A stretch of 64,000 nucleotides of DNA from Victivallis lenta (lineage in GTDB: Bacteria > Verrucomicrobiota > Lentisphaeria > Victivallales > Victivallaceae): the NCBI RefSeq assembly GCF_009695545.1, contig NZ_VUNS01000015.1, forward strand, positions 62,001-126,000, written 5' to 3'. The position numbers and the translations under genes were made by a program. Each line of letters starts with the position of its first letter. The first letter of the stretch is position 1. Of the stretch, positions 42,803 to 54,300 are shown piece after piece. Below the pieces are notes generated by a model, which saw only the letters and a list, made by a program, of their open reading frames with translations, was not told the origin of the DNA and searched no databases.

Positions 42803-43458
42803 CGAAACAGCGCGCGAAGCTCGCGGACCTTCGCCGCGACGTCCGGAGCCTGCGTGATTTCGGTCACCATCGCGATGTGCTTCGCACCGGAGCGCACGAG
42901 CTCCGGAATGTGCCGCGCCTTGATGCCGCCCATGACCGAGAACGGCAGTTCAATCTGCGCGGCAACCTGCTTCATCGTCTCCAGCCCGAGCGGAGAACAG
43001 CCGACTTCCTTGGTCTGCGTCGGGAACAGCGGCCCGATGTTGATGCAGTCGGCCCCCTCCTTCTGCGCCCGCAGCGCCTCTTCGAGGTTGTGAGTCGAAT
43101 TGCCGAGCCAGAGCGTATCCGAAAGGCTCCGGGCAGCCGCGAGCGGCAGATCCTCCTGCCCGAGATGGACGCCGTCCGCATTCGCCGCGAGCGCCACATC
43201 GACATGGTCGTTGATGATCAGCAGGATGCCGTACTCGTTCGCAATCGGGCGGCAGGCGACGGCGAGGTCGAAAAGCACCCGTTTGCCCTGGTGCTTTTCA
43301 CGCAGCTGCACGAGTTTCGCCCCCCCCTCCGCCACCGCGCGGAAAATGTCGAGCACGGGGCGGCCGAGGCAGAACTCGGACGAAATCACCGGATAAATGT
43401 CGGCGGAGTCGAACGCGATCGCCTTTTCTGCGCGCGTCCGGAAACAGGATTTCAGCAT
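42796..43458 (-). CDS. thiE: Thiamine-phosphate synthase
   Basis: A 220-residue ThiE. It joins the thiazole and pyrimidine moieties to make thiamine phosphate. Motifs are KLVQLREKHQGKR, INDHVDVALAANADGVHLGQ, NSTHNLEEALRAQ, INIGPLFPTQTKE and FSVMGGIKARHIPEL. The ATG at 43458 has AGGAAAG eight bases upstream; longer in-frame versions run through the preceding gene. No TPP riboswitch or other thi gene is near, so the pathway is completed elsewhere. It overlaps both neighbours by seven bases. Confidence 0.92.
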   Translation of the reverse strand: MLKSCFRTRAEKAIAFDSADIYPVISSEFCLGRPVLDIFRAVAEGGAKLVQLREKHQGKRVLFDLAVACRPIANEYGILLIINDHVDVALAANADGVHLGQEDLPLAAARSLSDTLWLGNSTHNLEEALRAQKEGADCINIGPLFPTQTKEVGCSPLGLETMKQVAAQIELPFSVMGGIKARHIPELVRSGAKHIAMVTEITQAPDVAAKVRELRALFRC

Positions 43459-43832
43459 AAGTACTCTTTCCTTTTGAAATGGCCGCATTCCCCCATCGGG
43501 TCGGCAGTTCTGCCGTCGCGTCCGCAAAGTGTTCTGAACGGGTGTTCGATAAAATGAATGCAGTTCCGGCAGAAGCGGCCGTAATCCGCGTCCGGAGTCA
43601 GGTCCGCCCCGGCCTCCGGCGCGGCTCCCTCCCCCAGCAGCGCGGCCAACCGTTCGGCCGCCTTCTGTCCGGCGGCGTCGCCGGAGGCCGGTTCCGCCCC
43701 GCCGAGTTCCGCGCCGCAGAGCGCGCAGACCAGACAGCTCCCGACGATGGCAAAACCGTCCCTCCTGTTCTTCGTTTTCACAATCGTTTTTTCCCCGCAA
43801 TGCGGGCAATCAACCGAATCTCCGGATTGCAT
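43452..43832 (-). CDS. Zinc-ribbon protein of unknown function
   Basis: A 126-residue protein with four cysteine pairs or groups. CPHCGEK (near residue 9) and CLVCALCGAEL (near 33) form an N-terminal zinc ribbon. An acidic, alanine-rich linker follows. A C-terminal part has FCRNCIHFIEHPFRTLC and MGECGHFKRKEYLC. It is presumably a metal-binding cytoplasmic protein; a partner or target is not evident. It is the first gene of the operon with thiE and mutY, and its stop overlaps the thiE start. Confidence 0.7.
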   Translation of the reverse strand: MQSGDSVDCPHCGEKTIVKTKNRRDGFAIVGSCLVCALCGAELGGAEPASGDAAGQKAAERLAALLGEGAAPEAGADLTPDADYGRFCRNCIHFIEHPFRTLCGRDGRTADPMGECGHFKRKEYLC

Positions 43833-43853
43833 GGCGTTGCTCCTGTGTCACTT

Positions 43854-43883
43854 TGTCCCGGCGACCGGGACATTCTGTCCCGG
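43854..43883. repeat. Three alternating complementary 8-base arms
   Basis: TGTCCCGG (43854-43861), CCGGGACA (43865-43872) and TGTCCCGG (43876-43883), separated by three bases each. The middle arm can pair with either neighbour, giving two mutually exclusive hairpins. It lies 21 bases upstream of the zinc-ribbon start on the minus strand, in its likely leader. It could also be a protein-binding array. Confidence 0.6.
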
Positions 43884-44005
43884 CGGCGCCTGCCTTTTTC
43901 ATCCGGATAACGTACACCCGAATCCGTATTTTGCAAGGCCGGCTGTTGGCATGTTTCGTGCTATATTCCCGTTATTGCTTTCATGCATGAAAAGGAGAAT
44001 TGATT

Positions 44006-46585
<2,580 letters not shown>

Positions 46586-46640
46586 TCTTCCGGGCGCCGG
46601 CAGGCCGGAATGCCTGACCGGACCTGCCGGCGGCGGAACG

Positions 46641-46668
46641 AAGCGCGGTGAATGCCGCGCTTTTTTTT
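46641..46668 (+). terminator. Terminator of clpB
   Basis: AGCGCGG pairs with CCGCGCT and is followed by eight T. A second hairpin (CGCCGGCAGG / CCTGCCGGCG, 46595-46632) lies just upstream of it. Confidence 0.85.
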
Positions 46669-46744
46669 ATCGCCGCAGCCTTATCCGGCATCGCATCCCG
46701 GCCCGGAAGAGCGGAAACGGCCTTGTCCTGAAAGCGGTATCGCC

Positions 46745-47815
46745 CTACCTCCGGGGAGCAAACGCTCTCTCGGAAACGCCGAAACGCCCCGGCAGCAGCC
46801 GCGGCCGGACCGGGACCGGAGGTGCGAGCTGCTCCCCGCGCAGACGCGCGGTCACTCGTTCGACCGCGCGGCGGCCGAGTTCCGCCGTATCGGGGTCCAC
46901 GGTCGCCGGGACGGGATCGAGCAGCGAAAGAACCCACTCGTCCGCGCCGCAGCCGACCAGATGGCGCGGGTCGAGGCTTTTCATGCGCCCTCCCATCGCC
47001 AGCCAGACGCCGGCGAGCGAGTCGTCGGTACAGAAAAATGCGCCGGACGGCACAGCGGGACTGCGCAGAAACTGTTCCGCCAGCAGCCGGCCGCGCACGC
47101 CGCGCAGCCGCGGCGGTATGATCCGGAAGGGGGGGACGGTGAATTCGACGACCTCCATCCGGAACGCCTCCGCAGCGCGGCGGAAGCAGTCGGCGCGTTC
47201 GACCAGCTCCGGTGCACCGCCGTCCGGATTGAACACGGCGACGAGGCGATGCCCCTGCCGGTGCAGGAATCCGGCTGCGACGCCGCCGGCCGCCCCGTTG
47301 TCGCAGATGACCTGTTCAATTTCCTCCGGGAAAGCGCCGCCGTACGGAAAACAGCGCACGGCCGGAAACGCGCCGATCCGGCCGGCCAGCAGCCGGTCAT
47401 CGGCGGGATCGGCGAAACCGCCGAACAGAATCAGGCCGTCATACTTCCGGGAATCGAAACCGGCGGGCAATCCGTTCGCGGAGGAAGCAAAATCGATCAG
47501 GAGCGAAAGCCCCCGGGCGCGAAGCCCCTCCCGGACACCGTCCAGAAACGGCACGGCGCCGGACTGCGCCAGAAACTCCCGCAGGGAGCCGCAGCCGACG
47601 GCCAGCAGCAGCACGCAGCCGGCCCGGACACCGATCCGGTCGCCGGTCTTGGGGCCGGGCCGCCGTTCATCCGGCACGTAGCCGGTCCGGCCGACGACGG
47701 CACGGATGCGCGCGGCGGTCACCGCCCCGACCCGCTCCGGCCGGTTGAAATAGTTCGACACCGAACTCGTGCTGACGCCCGCCAGCCGGGCGATCTCCGT
47801 AATCGACACTGCCAT
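46745..47815 (-). CDS. LacI-family transcriptional regulator
   Basis: A LacI-type regulator of about 356 residues. The helix-turn-helix is ITEIARLAGVSTSSVSNYFN, followed by a periplasmic-binding-protein-like sensor with DGLILFGGFAD and GAFFCTDDSLAGVWLAMG. The GGAAGGAG ribosome site touches the ATG at 47815, so the GTG at 47809 (six bases spacing) may be the true start. The protein probably controls the divergent pseudopilin and glycosidase genes on the plus strand. The ligand is presumably a sugar. Confidence 0.87.
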   Translation of the reverse strand: MAVSITEIARLAGVSTSSVSNYFNRPERVGAVTAARIRAVVGRTGYVPDERRPGPKTGDRIGVRAGCVLLLAVGCGSLREFLAQSGAVPFLDGVREGLRARGLSLLIDFASSANGLPAGFDSRKYDGLILFGGFADPADDRLLAGRIGAFPAVRCFPYGGAFPEEIEQVICDNGAAGGVAAGFLHRQGHRLVAVFNPDGGAPELVERADCFRRAAEAFRMEVVEFTVPPFRIIPPRLRGVRGRLLAEQFLRSPAVPSGAFFCTDDSLAGVWLAMGGRMKSLDPRHLVGCGADEWVLSLLDPVPATVDPDTAELGRRAVERVTARLRGEQLAPPVPVRPRLLPGRFGVSERAFAPRR

Positions 47816-47834
47816 CTCCTTCCGTTTGACAGCG

Positions 47835-47863
47835 AGTATACATGCACCAGCCCCGCTTTGCAA
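47835..47863 (-). promoter_or_regulatory. Promoter of the LacI-type regulator gene
   Basis: On the minus strand TTGCAA (47858-47863), 17 bases, TATACT (47835-47840). Confidence 0.65.
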
Positions 47864-47970
47864 GGAGGAATGCGTAAAAATCCGCCCGGATTTTTACAGT
47901 AAAAGGCGGGAAGCATACCGGAAGAGGCAGAAACATTGCCTGATTGTAATGAAGTTTTCCCGGATGAATC

Positions 47971-47999
47971 TTGCATTTCCGGCAAAAAAATGGTAAAAT
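47971..47999 (+). promoter_or_regulatory. Promoter of the pseudopilin/glycosidase pair
   Basis: TTGCAT (47971-47976), 17 bases, TAAAAT (47994-47999), about 50 bases before the pseudopilin start. I saw no clear LacI operator palindrome around it. Confidence 0.65.
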
Positions 48000-48048
48000 A
48001 GTTTTCTGTACGGTTATCAAGAAAATTCAGGAGTCCTTACAGAAAGCG

Positions 48049-48780
48049 ATGAAGAAACAAGCCGGCATCCCCCTACCCCGAACATGCCATCCGTGGAGTC
48101 ATCAACCCTTTACGCTCATCGAGCTGCTGGTGGTCGTTGCGATCATCGCAATCCTGGCCGCCATGCTCCTGCCCGCACTGACCCTGGCCCGGGAAAAAGC
48201 CAGAGGCAGCAACTGCCGCAGCAACCTCAAACAACTCGGAGTCGGTTTGTCCTTCTACGCTTCGAACAACAGCGACCACATCACCTATTCCGGGCGTTCC
48301 GCCTCTTACTGGCCCTGGACCGTGCAGCTTGCCCCCTATGTCGGCTACGGGACAAACGAAAGCGGGCTCATCGACGATGCCAACTCGAAGAAAAAGGTGT
48401 TCCACTGTCCGTCGAGCACGCAGGAAGCCTATGTCGCCGGCGACGATCTCCAGCGCTACGGCCAGTCGAACAGCTATGCGCAGAACAGCAGCCTCGACAT
48501 CGCCTATTTCACGGGGAATGCCGGGCAGGAAGGCAGCGGCCGCAAACTGACGGCGGTCAAATCGCCCTCCCAGGCAGGTTATCTGCTTGAATCGGAAGGA
48601 GCACCGACGCCGTGGATTTGTTTCGAATTTCCGGCATGGGCCAAGTTTTCCCACACCGGCAGCATGAATATTCTGTATCTGGACGGCCATGCGAAGTCCG
48701 TGCTCCAGAGCCGGTGGGCGGAGCTGTCGTACATCGATGTCTGGGCAAAAGCGCAATATCCGTTCTGGTCCCATTACTGA
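48049..48780 (+). CDS. Type II secretion-like pseudopilin (prepilin N-terminal and H-x9-DG domains)
   Basis: A 243-residue protein. After a basic leader comes the prepilin signal [16 protein letters not shown] with cleavage expected before F, then [20 protein letters not shown]. The end carries the H-x9-DG signature ([17 protein letters not shown]). Such proteins are cleaved by a prepilin peptidase and assemble in the envelope, or are exported through a type II-like system. They occur in large families in Lentisphaerota and Planctomycetota, where their role is unsettled. Its TGA overlaps the glycosidase ATG by one base, so the two proteins are coupled. Confidence 0.88.
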   Translation: MKKQAGIPLPRTCHPWSHQPFTLIELLVVVAIIAILAAMLLPALTLAREKARGSNCRSNLKQLGVGLSFYASNNSDHITYSGRSASYWPWTVQLAPYVGYGTNESGLIDDANSKKKVFHCPSSTQEAYVAGDDLQRYGQSNSYAQNSSLDIAYFTGNAGQEGSGRKLTAVKSPSQAGYLLESEGAPTPWICFEFPAWAKFSHTGSMNILYLDGHAKSVLQSRWAELSYIDVWAKAQYPFWSHY

Positions 48781-51700
48781 TGAGGTTTTCCGTGAAGCGC
48801 ATCTCTCTGATTGCCGCCGCCCTGTTCGGCGGCAGCATGATTCTGGCCGCCGCCGAGTATGCGGGCAAAGCGAATCTGGATAAATGGAGTTTCCTGATTG
48901 AAAAATACGGAAGCAGACAGAACGGAGTCCTCTCCCTCGATTCGCCGGAAGCCGGACAGACGCCGTATGCGAGCATCGGCGGAATCAGGCTCAGAAACGG
49001 CTGCACCTACATTCTGACGGCCCGGGTCAAGGCCGCTCCCGGCACGCAATTCCGGATTTATATCGAAAATCCGAAGAAATGGGAAAACAAACTGCTCGGT
49101 CCCGCGACAGGAGACGGCGAGTGGAGCGAAATCCGCGGCTCGTTCACATTCCACGACGTGGAAACAGCTCCGTCGCACGCAGTCTTTCAACTGCTCGGGG
49201 CTGGCCATGCCGAACTGCGTTCACTGACGATCGAGCCGGCCCCGCCGGAAAAGCCGGGCGAACCGCGGGAATTTCTCGGCGGAACAACGGCTCCCGACTG
49301 GGGAATTCAGCCGGCCGGCAGCGGCAGAATCCGTGACGGAAAACTGACGATGAACGCGCCGGGAACGGCGGTGCTCGGCAACCTCGCCGTAAAAGATATG
49401 CAGCCGTACGAATGCGTGGTCCGGGTCAGAAGCACCCCCGGCACCCATTACCGGATGTACATTGAAAATGCGTCGAACGGCGTCTGGCAGAATGTCATGA
49501 TCGCAGAAGCGGACGGAGACGGCTCCAGCCGGGTCTTCCGCGGATATTTCACCTTCAGAAAACCGGACGCGCCTTCCTATTTCGTCTGCCAGTTCACCGG
49601 CCGGGGAGAACTGGAACTTGAAAGCGTCCGGCTGACCGGGCTGGAGCCGGTTCCCCCCGGCAAACTGCGGAACGGCGATTTTTCGCGCGGCGCGGCTTCG
49701 TGGGAGCTCGGCGAAGCCGGAGCAATCGAAGCAGGAGAACTGCATGTCGCGGTCCGGGAGAATGGGGTCGTCCGCCGGGTACGCCAGTATGCGATTCCGG
49801 TCGAATCCTCCCGGCGTTACCGCATCTCCTACGATGTGCGCGGCACGGGCGCGGGGGACGCGAACGCCTTCCACTGGTTCCGCGTCTATCCGGAGGAAAT
49901 CCCCTCCGGCGAAGCGGAAAAACAGTTCCAGAGTTGTATGAACTACCCGCAGCGCAAAAGCATCGAATTCGTCGTGCCGCCGCGCCGGGAGACCATCACG
50001 CTTGCGGTGGAAGTGCGCGGGCCGGCCGCCGTTGCCTTCGATCATTTCAGACTGGAAGAGGTCGTCGAACGGAAAGCGCCGGGAGAAATCAAACTGGATC
50101 TGCCGTTTGCATTTCGTGACGGAATCTTTTCGACCACACCGGACCGGAAGATTTCCGGCACAATCGAAATCAATACCCCGAAAGCGGCAAAGTGGACCCT
50201 CCTTGCCGCCGGAAAAAGTATTCAGCCGGAGGGAAAACGATTCGAGTTCACGCCCCCTGCCGGGAAAACGCAGTTCCCGCTGGAACTTATCCTGTTCGAT
50301 GAGAAAGGCGGTGAAATCGCCCGCAGTTCCAAAACGCTGCACATCTATCCGCACCGCCCGAACGAAGTGGCCTTCACCCGGGACGGATATCTCGTCGTCG
50401 GAGGGAAACGGTTCTTCCCGATCGGCCATACGGAAACAACCGGGCGCGGCGGCTTCGACTTTGAGTTCCGGGAATTCGCGGCGGCGGGATTCAACACCGT
50501 TTCCCTTCAGGCAACTCCGGCGATACTCGATGCCGCGCAGAAACACGGAATCAAGATCCTGCGTTCGCTCCCTCTCGCCATCGCCGGAAAAACCCCGGAA
50601 CAGCGCGCCGCCATGCGCGAGCTGCTGAAGCGTGATATCGAACTGCAGAGCTCGCACCCGGCGCTGCTCGGCTATTTCGGCGCGGACGAACCGGCCTGGA
50701 TCGGGGTTCCATTCGACGGACTGAAAGAGGTTTACGAGCTGACGCGCAGTGTCGACCCGTGGCATCCGTCCTGGATCAACGAAGCTCCGATCGTGACCAA
50801 CCTGCGGGATCTCAGGCGCTACTCGCAGGCGGCGGACATCGGCGGCATCGACATCTATCCGGTCCCGGAGGGCGGAGCGCACGGTTCGCTCGAAGAGGAC
50901 CGGGGCCTTACAGCGGTAGGCAAGTTCACCGACATCTGCCGCAGGGTCGTCGATCACCGCAAACCGGTATGGATGGTGCTGCAGGCATTCGCATGGGGAC
51001 AATGCCACAATCCGGAGCTGCCGCCCGAACAGGCGGTCTATCCGACCTGGGAACAAAGCCGCTTCATGGCCTACAATGCAATCACGCACGGCGCGACGGG
51101 AATCATTTACCACTACCTGCCGTATGCGAAAGTGCTGGGAGAAGAATTCTGGCGGGATTTGCGCCGGGTTACGCGCGAACTGAATTACGCCTCGGACATC
51201 ATTACGGCGGATACCTGTTTCGATTCTCCGCTGAAAACCGATTGCGCGAACATCCGTTTCCTGCATAAGAAGCTGAATGGAAACGATTATCTCATCATAA
51301 CCAACGAGGGACGCCTTCCGGTTTCGGCGAACTTCGCCGGTTTTCCGGCGAAAGCGGCCGAACTGCATGTGCTTCTGGAAGACGAAAGAAAGATTCCGGT
51401 GAAAGGCGGAGCCTTCCGGCTCGATCTTCCGGCCCGCGGAGTCGCCGTGCTTTCGCCGCAGCCGTTCGCTCCGCGCGAAAAAATCTACCGGGAAGAGGGC
51501 ATGCGTCCCTACAACGCCCCGGCGGAGGAGGATGCCGAAAGCGCGCTCCTGAAACACGGCAGCTGGATCTGGCGGAAATGTGAAACTCCGGCCGGTTCCC
51601 GGAGCTTCTTCCGCCGCAGTTTCGACGGAGAAAAGGTGCGGAAAGCGGAACTCTACGTCACAGCCGACGATTTCTACCGCTTCCGCCTGAACGGCCGGCC

Positions 51701-52028
51701 GGCCGGCAGTGACGAGCCCGGCCGATACCTCCGCGGCGGCTGGAACTCAATCGAGCATTACGATCTGACTCCGCTGATGCATGCCGGAAAAAACCTGCTG
51801 GAGTTTGAAGCCTGGGACGGGGGCGCCGTGCCGTGCGGCTTTCATGCGGTTCTGAAACTCACCATGCATGACGGCAGCGAACATACGGACGGCAGTTCCG
51901 CCGCATGGGAATCGGCGGCGGACGCCGGCGGCCCGTATGCCCCCTCCGTTGAAATTGCGCCGTTCGGAGGAGCCCCGTGGGGACGCCGCATCATCGTGCA
52001 GGAAGGAAACAGCGCGCATCGGGAATAA
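48780..52028 (+). CDS. Large secreted glycoside hydrolase (TIM-barrel type) with carbohydrate-binding modules
   Basis: A 1082-residue exported protein. The signal peptide (RISLIAAALFGGSMILAAA) is followed by about three CBM-like beta-sandwich modules to residue 450. A clan A-like TIM barrel starts near 535 (GYLVVGGKRFFPIGHTE) with LLGYFGADEPAW near 635 as the likely acid/base site. The C-terminal domain (about 905-1065, SRSFFRRSFDGEKV, FYRFRLNGRPAG) resembles the N-terminal beta-domain of GH78 rhamnosidases. Exact family and substrate are not determined. The ATG at 48780 overlaps the pseudopilin stop (TGATG). Confidence 0.75.
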   Translation: MRFSVKRISLIAAALFGGSMILAAAEYAGKANLDKWSFLIEKYGSRQNGVLSLDSPEAGQTPYASIGGIRLRNGCTYILTARVKAAPGTQFRIYIENPKKWENKLLGPATGDGEWSEIRGSFTFHDVETAPSHAVFQLLGAGHAELRSLTIEPAPPEKPGEPREFLGGTTAPDWGIQPAGSGRIRDGKLTMNAPGTAVLGNLAVKDMQPYECVVRVRSTPGTHYRMYIENASNGVWQNVMIAEADGDGSSRVFRGYFTFRKPDAPSYFVCQFTGRGELELESVRLTGLEPVPPGKLRNGDFSRGAASWELGEAGAIEAGELHVAVRENGVVRRVRQYAIPVESSRRYRISYDVRGTGAGDANAFHWFRVYPEEIPSGEAEKQFQSCMNYPQRKSIEFVVPPRRETITLAVEVRGPAAVAFDHFRLEEVVERKAPGEIKLDLPFAFRDGIFSTTPDRKISGTIEINTPKAAKWTLLAAGKSIQPEGKRFEFTPPAGKTQFPLELILFDEKGGEIARSSKTLHIYPHRPNEVAFTRDGYLVVGGKRFFPIGHTETTGRGGFDFEFREFAAAGFNTVSLQATPAILDAAQKHGIKILRSLPLAIAGKTPEQRAAMRELLKRDIELQSSHPALLGYFGADEPAWIGVPFDGLKEVYELTRSVDPWHPSWINEAPIVTNLRDLRRYSQAADIGGIDIYPVPEGGAHGSLEEDRGLTAVGKFTDICRRVVDHRKPVWMVLQAFAWGQCHNPELPPEQAVYPTWEQSRFMAYNAITHGATGIIYHYLPYAKVLGEEFWRDLRRVTRELNYASDIITADTCFDSPLKTDCANIRFLHKKLNGNDYLIITNEGRLPVSANFAGFPAKAAELHVLLEDERKIPVKGGAFRLDLPARGVAVLSPQPFAPREKIYREEGMRPYNAPAEEDAESALLKHGSWIWRKCETPAGSRSFFRRSFDGEKVRKAELYVTADDFYRFRLNGRPAGSDEPGRYLRGGWNSIEHYDLTPLMHAGKNLLEFEAWDGGAVPCGFHAVLKLTMHDGSEHTDGSSAAWESAADAGGPYAPSVEIAPFGGAPWGRRIIVQEGNSAHRE

Positions 52029-52066
52029 ACGCTCTCTCGAAGCGTTTTCCGAAGAGGCGTGTGAGG

Positions 52067-52085
52067 CCGGGGGTGCCTCCCCCGG
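52067..52085. terminator. Hairpin between convergent glycosidase genes
   Basis: CCGGGGG pairs with CCCCCGG around five bases, between two convergent stops. No T-run follows, so termination is uncertain. Confidence 0.35.
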
Positions 52086-52123
52086 AACCTGCTCGAAGAC
52101 AGCCCGGCCGGCAGCAAAAAACT

Positions 52124-54205
52124 TTATTTTCTCCGCAGTTTCAAAACGACCGGGTAATCGCGAATGATGAAATCGCCGATCTTCGCTCCCGCACTGCCGT
52201 TGCTGAAGTTCAGCCGCTGTTTCGTACCGGAAAGCAGATCGTAAGCCTCCGCCTCCTTCAGCGCGATTCCGTCAAACGTCAAATGGATAACCTCGCCCCT
52301 GTTCTCATCGCACATCGGTACGGCGCACCACAGCGGGACAAGCCATTCGCCAGTACTCTTCTCGAAAACGGCACAGAAAAGATCAGGAGCATTCCCTTCG
52401 ACGGAAACGATTCTTTCGGGATTTTTCAATTGTCTGAGCGAAGTATCGAAAACACTTGAAAAATTTCGCAGCCCGTACCACGCAGGCCTCCTCCGGCCAA
52501 GCTCGTCGATCAATCCCCACGGAGTCTGGAGGATGAACGGCTCCAGCACCCACCAGAAGGTCGGCCCGAGATCGAGCATCTGGTTGTAGAGATACAGCCG
52601 AATCAGGAATTTCGCCTGAGCTTGCTCGGAAACCCCGTATGTGCCGGAGAACGGACCGCTTGCGCCCTTTTGAATTTCACAGGCGTTGACGCTCGCCTCC
52701 GTCACCTGAAAATTGATATCAGGATTGAATTTCTTCACCAGTTCACGAAATGCCGAAAACTCTTCGCCGAAGTCAGAATACGGCTGTTCGGAAGGCCAGT
52801 GGCGTTCCCCGTTCACCATGAATGTTCCTGCCATTTCCGGCATGATGATCCATCGCGGCTGTTCTTTGTAAATATGCAAATTGAACGTATCGATCACATT
52901 GCCGACACCGGCTCCGAGAATCTTTTCGGTCCATTCGAAATCAATCAATGCCGAATTGACGGCAACAGGTCCTCTGTAGCCGGCTTCCCGAATCGCGCGA
53001 ATCGTCTCACGAATCGTCCGCAGGATGATATCGGGCGTGAAGGCCGTATGGAAATTAAGCTCGTTGCCGATGACCCAACTGCTCGCATGGTCTTTTATCT
53101 GGGCAGCAAACCAGCCGTTGTAGCCGGCCCAGTCGGCGATGGCGCGATCGATATCGCCCTTCTTCACTCCGTTGTACAGCGGCGAAGGGTCAAGCCTGAT
53201 CTGGACCTTCACTCCGTTGTCGTTCAGATATTTCAGATTGGCAATCAGCTCTTCGGGAAGATGCCGGTTCCCTCCGGCAAGAAAGTTTCCATAATAAGGC
53301 CAGGCAGGCAGAGAGGTGAGAACGTGTTTGACGCCGGCCTCAAAAATGCTGTCGAAAAAATAGTCGTATTGAAAATAATCGTTGGCGGCCGAACCGCTTG
53401 AACTTGCTTTTCCCCCGTTGGCGGCCAGTGCCTGGTTGATCCCGTCCCGGTCGTAAACCTCAAGCTCCTGCAGCTGAAAATAGTGAACCTTGTCGCTCTC
53501 TTTGCGCAGTTTCGTCGCTACAACTCTGATATAACCGGCTTCGACGGGAGAAACCGTAAACTCATTCAACTTTTCCGGAACATATCCCTGTTTTTTCAGG
53601 ATGGTCTGCCAGTTCGTCCCATCCCGGCTGATCCGAATGGAAAAATCAAGAGGAAATCCGCCGCCGCCGTCGATTCGTCTCGCCATGACGATTCTGCTGA
53701 TCATGCACGGTTTTCGAAACCGGATCTGCACCCACGGCGGTTCCTCCGGAGTTTCATTCAGATAGAGTTTCGAAGAAAAACAGGTGTTGATCTTATCCTT
53801 CAGCCTGTCGCCGTCATTCAGGTAGGCGACACTCCAGCGATAGCCGGGAGTGTCGCGTGTGGAGGTGCACAGAATTTCCCCGGTGCCGACGGCAATACCG
53901 CTGAAAGAATCGCTGATTTCCGCGGAGCGCTTATACCGGAACGGCGTAATCGGATTGCGGTTTCCAAGCTGGGCCGTCTGCGGCGTCAGCGTCGTAACCG
54001 GCATTGCCCGTTTATCGGTTAACGTAAACGGCACAGGCTTGTTTTCATAGGACCAGCCCTGCACATTACCGGCAATCGAACCGCCGTCCCCTTCCACACT
54101 GCCGGAAAACGTTCGGGACAGGCGGTTGAACGGCCTCACCTCCGCCGCCGCACAGAATGTCATCGCGGTCAGAAGCGGCAGCAATATCGAAAATTGAAAT
54201 TTCAT
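52124..54205 (-). CDS. Secreted clan GH-A glycosidase with F5/8 type C domain
   Basis: A 693-residue exported protein. The signal peptide (FSILLPLLTAMTFCAAA) is followed by a discoidin-type (F5/8 C) module at about 100-260 (EEPPWVQIRFRKPCMISRIV, YIRVVATKLRK). A TIM barrel follows, with the acid/base motif SSWVIGNELNF near 375 and a probable nucleophile in NFQVTEASVNA near 500. A beta-domain ends the protein. The NE and late E pattern is that of clan A enzymes (GH39/GH5-like); the substrate is unknown. The start at 54205 follows a GAGAG site. It lies 95 bases downstream of a pseudopilin gene. Confidence 0.75.
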   Translation of the reverse strand: MKFQFSILLPLLTAMTFCAAAEVRPFNRLSRTFSGSVEGDGGSIAGNVQGWSYENKPVPFTLTDKRAMPVTTLTPQTAQLGNRNPITPFRYKRSAEISDSFSGIAVGTGEILCTSTRDTPGYRWSVAYLNDGDRLKDKINTCFSSKLYLNETPEEPPWVQIRFRKPCMISRIVMARRIDGGGGFPLDFSIRISRDGTNWQTILKKQGYVPEKLNEFTVSPVEAGYIRVVATKLRKESDKVHYFQLQELEVYDRDGINQALAANGGKASSSGSAANDYFQYDYFFDSIFEAGVKHVLTSLPAWPYYGNFLAGGNRHLPEELIANLKYLNDNGVKVQIRLDPSPLYNGVKKGDIDRAIADWAGYNGWFAAQIKDHASSWVIGNELNFHTAFTPDIILRTIRETIRAIREAGYRGPVAVNSALIDFEWTEKILGAGVGNVIDTFNLHIYKEQPRWIIMPEMAGTFMVNGERHWPSEQPYSDFGEEFSAFRELVKKFNPDINFQVTEASVNACEIQKGASGPFSGTYGVSEQAQAKFLIRLYLYNQMLDLGPTFWWVLEPFILQTPWGLIDELGRRRPAWYGLRNFSSVFDTSLRQLKNPERIVSVEGNAPDLFCAVFEKSTGEWLVPLWCAVPMCDENRGEVIHLTFDGIALKEAEAYDLLSGTKQRLNFSNGSAGAKIGDFIIRDYPVVLKLRRK

Positions 54206-54300
54206 GTCATACTCTCTTTCTGTTCTCTCTTCGCAATTCAATCCTGCCTCGCGGCCCGGAGGACGAACCGCAAGACCCGCAAACCCGGAATCGGCAGCGC

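Noticed and set aside
43459-43640. TPP riboswitch before thiE
   Set aside because: thiE overlaps the upstream zinc-ribbon gene, and none of the conserved TPP riboswitch core is visible there or upstream of the operon.
43980-44005. Heat-shock (CIRCE or sigma32-type) promoter for clpB
   Set aside because: No inverted TTAGCACTC-type repeat and no good heat-shock -35/-10 pair was found; only a lone TATATT is present.
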